A stretch of DNA of 64,000 nucleotides from Streptomyces sp. HD. Its GTDB lineage: Bacteria > Actinomycetota > Actinomycetes > Streptomycetales > Streptomycetaceae. The position numbers were made by a program, and so were the translations under genes. The stretch lies in contig NZ_JAQMYP010000024.1 in NCBI RefSeq assembly GCF_028369295.1, positions 1 to 64,000 on the forward strand, written 5' to 3'. The notes beneath the pieces are model-generated. The model saw nothing but the letters and a program-made list of their open reading frames with translations. It had not been told where the DNA came from and searched no databases. This document shows, piece after piece, positions 59,954 to 64,000 of this stretch; within the stretch, counting starts at the first letter, position 1; every line of letters begins with the position of its first letter.

Positions 59954-60325
59954 ATGCCGGAACTCAGCCGTCGCCGCGCGCTCACCGCCGCGGCCGCCCT
60001 CGCCACCGCGGCCGGCGTCCCGGCGGTCACCGCCCTCACCGCGTCCGCCGCCGAGCACGACCACCACGCCCCGACGTCCTTCGACGAGGTCTACAAGGGC
60101 CGCCGAATAGCGGGCCGGCCGGTCTCGGGCGGCGGCCACGAGCATCACGGCGGCGGATACGCCGTGTTCGTCGACGGGGTCGAGCTGCATGTGATGCGCA
60201 ACGCCGACGGCAGCTGGATCAGCGTCGTCAGCCACTACGACCCGGTGCCCACCCCGCGCGCCGCCGCCCGCGCCGCCGTGGACGAGCTGCAGGGCGCCGC
60301 ACTCCTGCCCTTCCCCGCCAACTGA
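59954..60325 (+). CDS. melC1: Tyrosinase copper chaperone MelC1
   Basis: 123 residues. The Tat signal SRRRALTAAAALATAAGVPAVTALTASA is followed by a His-rich domain (AEHDHHAP; GHEHHGGGYAVFVDGVELHVM). MelC1 (caddie protein) inserts copper into MelC2 and carries the folded enzyme through the Tat pathway. AGGAGG lies six bases before the ATG. It precedes melC2 by 34 bp in the standard melC operon. No TTA codon, unlike some Streptomyces melC1 genes. Confidence 0.95.
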   Translation: MPELSRRRALTAAAALATAAGVPAVTALTASAAEHDHHAPTSFDEVYKGRRIAGRPVSGGGHEHHGGGYAVFVDGVELHVMRNADGSWISVVSHYDPVPTPRAAARAAVDELQGAALLPFPAN

Positions 60326-60359
60326 CCTGCCGTACCCGCACTTTGGAGCACCAGCGACC

Positions 60360-61184
60360 ATGACCGTCCGCAAGAACCAGGCCGCCCTGACCACCGACGA
60401 GAAGCGCCGATTCGTCGCCGCCGTCGTGCAGTTGAAGCGCAACGGCCGCTACGACGAGTTCGTCACCACGCACAACGCCTTCATCGTCGGCGACACCGAC
60501 AACGGGGAACGCACCGGCCACCGTTCACCGTCCTTCCTGCCCTGGCACCGCAGATTCCTGCTCGATTTCGAGCGCGCGCTGCAGGAGGTGGACGCCTCGG
60601 TCGCGCTGCCGTACTGGGACTGGACCACCGACCGCTCGACACGGTCCTCGCTGTGGGCGCCCGACTTCCTCGGCGGCACCGGGCGCAGCCGCGACGGACA
60701 GGTCATGGACGGCCCGTTCGCGTCGGCGTCCGGCAACTGGTCGATCAATGTGCGCGTCGACGGCCGTACGTTCCTGCGCCGCTCCCTCGGCACCGCCGTA
60801 CGGGAACTGCCGACACGGGCCGAGGTGGAGTCCGTGCTCGCCATGCCGACGTACGACATGGCGCCCTGGAACAGCGGGTCGGACGGCTTCCGCAACCACC
60901 TCGAAGGGTGGCGCGGCGTCAATCTGCACAACCGGGTGCATGTGTGGGTCGGCGGGCACATGGCGACCGGGATGTCGCCCAACGACCCGGTGTTCTGGAT
61001 GCACCACGCCTATATCGACAAGCTGTGGGCGGACTGGCAGCGTCGGCACCCCGACTCCGGTTATGTGCCGACGGCCGGGACGCCGAACGTGGTCGATCTC
61101 AACGACACGATGAAGCCTTGGAACGACGTGCGTCCCGCCGACCTGCTGGACCACACCGCGTACTACACGTTCGACGCGGCCTGA
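60360..61184 (+). CDS. melC2: Tyrosinase MelC2
   Basis: 274-residue type 3 copper monophenol monooxygenase that converts tyrosine to DOPA and DOPA-quinone for melanin. Copper ligands are exactly placed: His38, His54, His63 (CuA) and His190, His194, His216 (CuB), in SFLPWHRRFLLDFERAL and DPVFWMHHAYIDKLW. No signal of its own; export depends on MelC1. The stop lies inside a small hairpin at 61177-61193. All six ligands match the Streptomyces castaneoglobisporus enzyme numbering. Confidence 0.97.
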   Translation: MTVRKNQAALTTDEKRRFVAAVVQLKRNGRYDEFVTTHNAFIVGDTDNGERTGHRSPSFLPWHRRFLLDFERALQEVDASVALPYWDWTTDRSTRSSLWAPDFLGGTGRSRDGQVMDGPFASASGNWSINVRVDGRTFLRRSLGTAVRELPTRAEVESVLAMPTYDMAPWNSGSDGFRNHLEGWRGVNLHNRVHVWVGGHMATGMSPNDPVFWMHHAYIDKLWADWQRRHPDSGYVPTAGTPNVVDLNDTMKPWNDVRPADLLDHTAYYTFDAA

Positions 61185-61193
61185 GTCAGGCCG
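61177..61193. terminator. Short hairpin at the end of melC2
   Basis: CGGCCTG-AGT-CAGGCCG, a 7-bp stem containing the melC2 stop codon and placed between convergent melC2 and the RNase H gene. Candidate bidirectional terminator. Confidence 0.45.
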
Positions 61194-61203
61194 GGCGGCT
61201 CGG

Positions 61204-61884
61204 TCAGGCGTCGGCGGTGCGGCACTCCGGGTGGCCCCAGCCCTGGGTGTTCTTGGCGATAGGCTCGCCCGCCGCGTAGCCGCGGCCGCAGACGCAGCGG
61301 CCGGGGAACTTGGCCTTGATGGTGCGCGAGGAACTGCCGTTCTTGCGGGCGGTCGCCGCCTTGCGGCGCGGGGCCGTGGCCGGCGGGGTGTCCGGGGAGG
61401 CCGGCGGCTGCGGGGAGCCGAGGCCGCTGCCCGCCGGTTCCTGCACGGTGGCCGCCTGGCTGGCGGCGCGGTCGGCGAAGTCGTTGAGCGGGTCGCCGTC
61501 GACCTGGTGGGCGGGGACGTAGCGGAACTCGACGGTGCGGCCGTCGAGCAGTTCGTCGATGCGCACGACCAGATCCTGGTTGGCGACCGGCTTGCCGGCG
61601 GCCGTCTTCCAGCCGTTGCGCTTCCAGTTCGGCAGCCAGGTGGTGACGGCCTTCATGGCGTACTGCGAGTCCATGCGGATCTCCAGCGCCACGCCGGGGT
61701 CGGTCGCGGTGAGAAGGCGCTCCAGCGCGGTGAGTTCCGCGACGTTGTTGGTTGCCTTGCCGAGCGGCCCCGCCTCCCAGCGGGCCGGGGTCTCCGTCTC
61801 GTCGGCGACGACCCAGGCCCAGCCCGCCGGCCCGGGATTTCCCTTCGATGCCCCGTCGCACGCGGCCACAACTCGTTCACGCAT
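61204..61884 (-). CDS. RNase H-like protein with C-terminal zinc-ribbon-like tail
   Basis: 226 residues. The N-terminal RNase HI fold has catalytic Asp10 (ACDGASKGNPGPAGW), Glu50 (NNVAELTALE), Asp72 (IRMDSQYAMK) and an Asp near 135 (FADRAAS). Cleaves RNA in RNA-DNA hybrids. After an Ala/Pro linker, the last 40 residues hold CVCGRGYAAGEPIAK...WGHPEC, a Cys/His cluster that may bind zinc. Such an appended tail is not part of classical RnhA, which suggests an accessory nucleic-acid contact (inference). The start follows the fold. Confidence 0.85.
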   Translation of the reverse strand: MRERVVAACDGASKGNPGPAGWAWVVADETETPARWEAGPLGKATNNVAELTALERLLTATDPGVALEIRMDSQYAMKAVTTWLPNWKRNGWKTAAGKPVANQDLVVRIDELLDGRTVEFRYVPAHQVDGDPLNDFADRAASQAATVQEPAGSGLGSPQPPASPDTPPATAPRRKAATARKNGSSSRTIKAKFPGRCVCGRGYAAGEPIAKNTQGWGHPECRTADA

Positions 61885-61931
61885 GTGCCGATCATGCCAT
61901 GGGCGGGCCGGGGGCCCGGTCGCGGAGTCGT

Positions 61932-62735
61932 TCAGGAGACGTCGCTGAGCCCCGGCATCTCTCCCTCGGTCGTGCTGGTGTCGATCACCGAGAAGTTCGC
62001 GCCCTGGGGGTCGCTCAGCGCGGCGAACCGGCCGAACGGGGTGCTCATCGGACCGAAGCGGAGCACGGCGCCGATCTTGGTGGCCTTGGCGACGGCGTCG
62101 TCGCAGTCGGGGACACTGAAGTACACGTTGATGTACGGCGGTACCTCGGGCGGGAAGTCGTCGGTCATCTTCATCCGGCCCAGGACGGTGGTGTCCTTGC
62201 CGAGGGAGTAGAGGCGGAAGTCGATCGCGTCGTCCTCCATCTGCTGCTGCCGGTATCCGAAGACGGCGGCGAAGAAGGTGTCGGACTTCTCCGGCTCGCG
62301 GGTGAAGACCTCCGCCCAGCAGAAGGCGCCCGACTCGGTCGGCTCCGTTTCGAACCCCTCGTGGGTGCCGGCCTGCCACAGGCCGAAGACGACGCCGCCC
62401 GGGTCGCGGGCCAGGCACATGCTGCCGAAGTCGCCGACCGCCATCGGCTCCATCAGGATCTCGCCGCCGTTCTCACGAATCCTGCCGGCGGTCGCGGCGA
62501 CGTCCGCGGAGGCGAAGTAGAGGCACCACTGCGACATGCCCTCCTGGCCCGGCATGGGAGGGACCACCGCGGCGGCGGCCTTGCCGTTCGCGTAGGCCTG
62601 GGTGTAGTTGCCGAACTCCGACGACGCCTCGCCGAAGGTCCAGCCGACCACGTCGCCGTAGAAGCTCTTGGCCGCCTCGACGTCACTGAACATCGCATCG
62701 GCCCAACAGGGGGTTCCTTCAGGTTGCACGGCCAT
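61932..62735 (-). CDS. Two-module VOC/glyoxalase-like protein
   Basis: 267 residues with two VOC modules: first PCWADAMFSDVEAAKSFYGDVVGWTFGEAS...ARDPGGVVFGLWQ, second SGAFCWAEVFTREPEKSDTFFAAVFGYRQQQ...LSDPQGANFSVID. Related to the 27-kDa antigen CFP30B type of actinobacterial glyoxalase-like proteins. Function not assigned. AGGG lies upstream of the ATG. Divergent from the alcohol dehydrogenase gene, with about 135 bp between. Confidence 0.87.
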   Translation of the reverse strand: MAVQPEGTPCWADAMFSDVEAAKSFYGDVVGWTFGEASSEFGNYTQAYANGKAAAAVVPPMPGQEGMSQWCLYFASADVAATAGRIRENGGEILMEPMAVGDFGSMCLARDPGGVVFGLWQAGTHEGFETEPTESGAFCWAEVFTREPEKSDTFFAAVFGYRQQQMEDDAIDFRLYSLGKDTTVLGRMKMTDDFPPEVPPYINVYFSVPDCDDAVAKATKIGAVLRFGPMSTPFGRFAALSDPQGANFSVIDTSTTEGEMPGLSDVS

Positions 62736-62869
62736 GGCTGCGGCCCTCTCCGGGATCGGTGAGCTGTCCGGATTCTCACGCTAGTCACCGGGCGGTCGGG
62801 TCGCGCGCCGAACGCCCGGTTCCGTCCCAGACTGGATGGGAGACGGCCGCTCGAAGGACGGGGCTCGGA

Positions 62870-63892
62870 ATGGCGGACGGGACGATGCGCGCGTGGTCGG
62901 TGGTCGAGCCGGGGCCGGTGGATGCCGGGTCACTGCGGCTGGTCGGCAAGCCGGTTCCGGTGCCGGGGGACGACGAACTGCTGGTGCGGGTGCGGGCGTG
63001 CGGGGTGTGCCGTACGGATCTGCATGTCGTCGAGGGAGATCTGCCGGTGCGCCGGCCGGGTGTGACGCCGGGGCACGAGATCGTCGGCGTGGTGGCCGGG
63101 TTCGGGGCGGCGGTGCGTGGCTTCGAGGCCGGGGAGCGGGTGGGGGTGGCCTGGCTGCGGCGCACCGACGGCAGCTGCGGCTACTGTGCGCGCGGGTCCG
63201 AGAACCTGTGCCCGGCCTCGCGGTACACGGGCTGGGACGCCGACGGCGGTTACGCGCAGTACACGACCGTACCGGCGGCGTACGCCTACCGGTTGCCCGG
63301 CGACGTCGACGACGTGACGCTCGCCCCGCTGCTGTGCGCCGGGATCATCGGCTACCGCGCGCTGCGCCGGGCGGCGCTCCCCGCGGGCGGCCGGCTCGGG
63401 CTGTACGGCTTCGGGGGCAGCGCCCATCTGTGCGCGCAGGTGGCGCTGGCCGAGGGCGCCACCGTGCATGTGCTGACGCGGGGCGCGGCCGCGCGGAAGC
63501 TGGCGCTCGATCTGGGCGCCGCCTCGGCGCGCGACGCGTACGAGATACCGCCGGAACCGCTGGACAGCGCGATCCTCTTCGCGCCCGTCGGCGACCTGGT
63601 CCCGGTGGCGCTGCGGGCGCTCGACCGGGGCGGCACGCTGGCGGTCGCCGGCATCCATCTCAGCGACGTGCCGGCGCTGCGCTACGAGAGCGACCTCTTC
63701 TACGAGAAGCAGTTGCGCAGCGTCACCTCCAACACGCGCGAGGACGGCCGTCAGTTCCTGGCGCTCGCCGCCGAGCACGGCGTCCACGCCACGACGCACA
63801 CCTATCCGCTGTCGCGGGCCGACGAGGCACTGCGGGATCTCAAGGCGGGCCGGTTCGACGGGGCGGCGGTGCTGGTGAACGACCTGTCCTAG
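62870..63892 (+). CDS. Zinc-dependent alcohol dehydrogenase (AdhP-like)
   Basis: 340 residues, MDR superfamily. The catalytic zinc is held by Cys44 (ACGVCRTDLH) and His69 (GHEIVG) and a later residue. The structural zinc site reads Asp100, Cys103, Cys106, Cys114 (TDGSCGYCARGSENLC), where the usual first Cys is replaced by Asp. NAD-binding LGLYGFGGSAHLCAQVA and the C-terminal DALRDL segment complete the fold. GAAGGA lies upstream of the ATG. Expected to oxidise or reduce simple alcohols and aldehydes. Confidence 0.88.
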   Translation: MADGTMRAWSVVEPGPVDAGSLRLVGKPVPVPGDDELLVRVRACGVCRTDLHVVEGDLPVRRPGVTPGHEIVGVVAGFGAAVRGFEAGERVGVAWLRRTDGSCGYCARGSENLCPASRYTGWDADGGYAQYTTVPAAYAYRLPGDVDDVTLAPLLCAGIIGYRALRRAALPAGGRLGLYGFGGSAHLCAQVALAEGATVHVLTRGAAARKLALDLGAASARDAYEIPPEPLDSAILFAPVGDLVPVALRALDRGGTLAVAGIHLSDVPALRYESDLFYEKQLRSVTSNTREDGRQFLALAAEHGVHATTHTYPLSRADEALRDLKAGRFDGAAVLVNDLS

Positions 63893-64000
63893 TGCCTGTC
63901 CGGCGGATCAGGCCGGCTGCAGAAGGCGGCATCTCATTGACGCAGGTGAGCGGGGTCTGGTGCGTGCAGCTGCAAGGCGGAGGCGAGCGGCGACGCGATG
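63893..64000. repeat. Repeat-like tail reaching the window edge
   Basis: 108 bp after the dehydrogenase stop without a gene. It starts with a GCCTG/CAGGC hairpin (63894-63913). It contains GGTGCGTGCAGCTGCAAGGC, which I recall from repeated intergenic or insertion-sequence-flanking segments of Streptomyces. It runs off the window, so its nature cannot be settled here. Confidence 0.35.

Overview
The window is very GC-rich, with strong third-position G/C bias, many GTG starts, AGGAGG-type ribosome binding sites and genes packed on both strands. It also has a Wbl protein, a melC tyrosinase operon, a GlgE-pathway cluster and only one in-frame TTA codon that I noticed. Together these point to a Streptomyces chromosome, probably an arm or arm-proximal region. 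I see no rRNA, tRNA, CRISPR array, prophage or intact insertion sequence.

Layout. 1-4.3 kb: end of a GlgE-pathway operon (treS-mak-glgB) for alpha-glucan made from trehalose/maltose-1-phosphate. 4.4-14 kb: acyl-CoA synthetase, a small secreted-protein/lipoprotein pair, a type II NADH-dehydrogenase-like flavoprotein, a FUSC membrane protein, a small protein with a frameshifted tail, a possible small RNA with a strong terminator, a stand-alone cNMP-binding protein and an MFS exporter. 14-17.7 kb: lysine exporter and its LysR regulator, then a TetR regulator divergent from a saccharopine-dehydrogenase-like gene. 17.8-29.9 kb: Wbl protein, two-component system, L,D-transpeptidase lipoprotein, DUF488, a FAD dehydrogenase with its TetR regulator and operators, an AlkB-like gene with a LexA-box-like site, acyltransferase, metallo-beta-lactamase, DUF4032 kinase-fold protein, USP and VOC proteins. 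30-36.5 kb: a translationally coupled trio (receiver/thioredoxin-reductase-like fusion, cNMP-binding histidine kinase, UBP-type zinc finger), then a large LuxR-family ATPase regulator behind what looks like a RecA-NDp (DNA-damage) promoter with a leaderless start.

36.5-43.1 kb: a minus-strand glycan-degradation operon (ROK regulator, GH27 alpha-galactosidase with CBM35, GH95 alpha-L-fucosidase, SGNH lipoprotein). 43.3-50.6 kb: secreted serine hydrolase, a TerD-CAP-CAP fusion, an AIM24 protein, a TPR/polyprenyl-synthase pair behind a palindromic operator, and a PLP dehydratase. 50.7-58.4 kb: a membrane pseudokinase, serine hydrolase, a hypothetical with an HTH-like segment, DUF6328, aldo/keto reductase, and a Tat-exported cholesterol-oxidase-like flavoprotein with a TTA codon and a LacI-type palindrome upstream. 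58.4-64 kb: FAD monooxygenase, melC1-melC2, RNase H-like protein, VOC protein, zinc alcohol dehydrogenase and the start of a repeat-like segment.

Two copies of a hairpin element with 22-bp arms (20626-20689 and 28298-28586) sit exactly at gene ends. They differ by compensatory changes, which suggests a structured, mobile or terminator-like repeat family. The most system-like novelty is the 30.0-33.5 kb trio.
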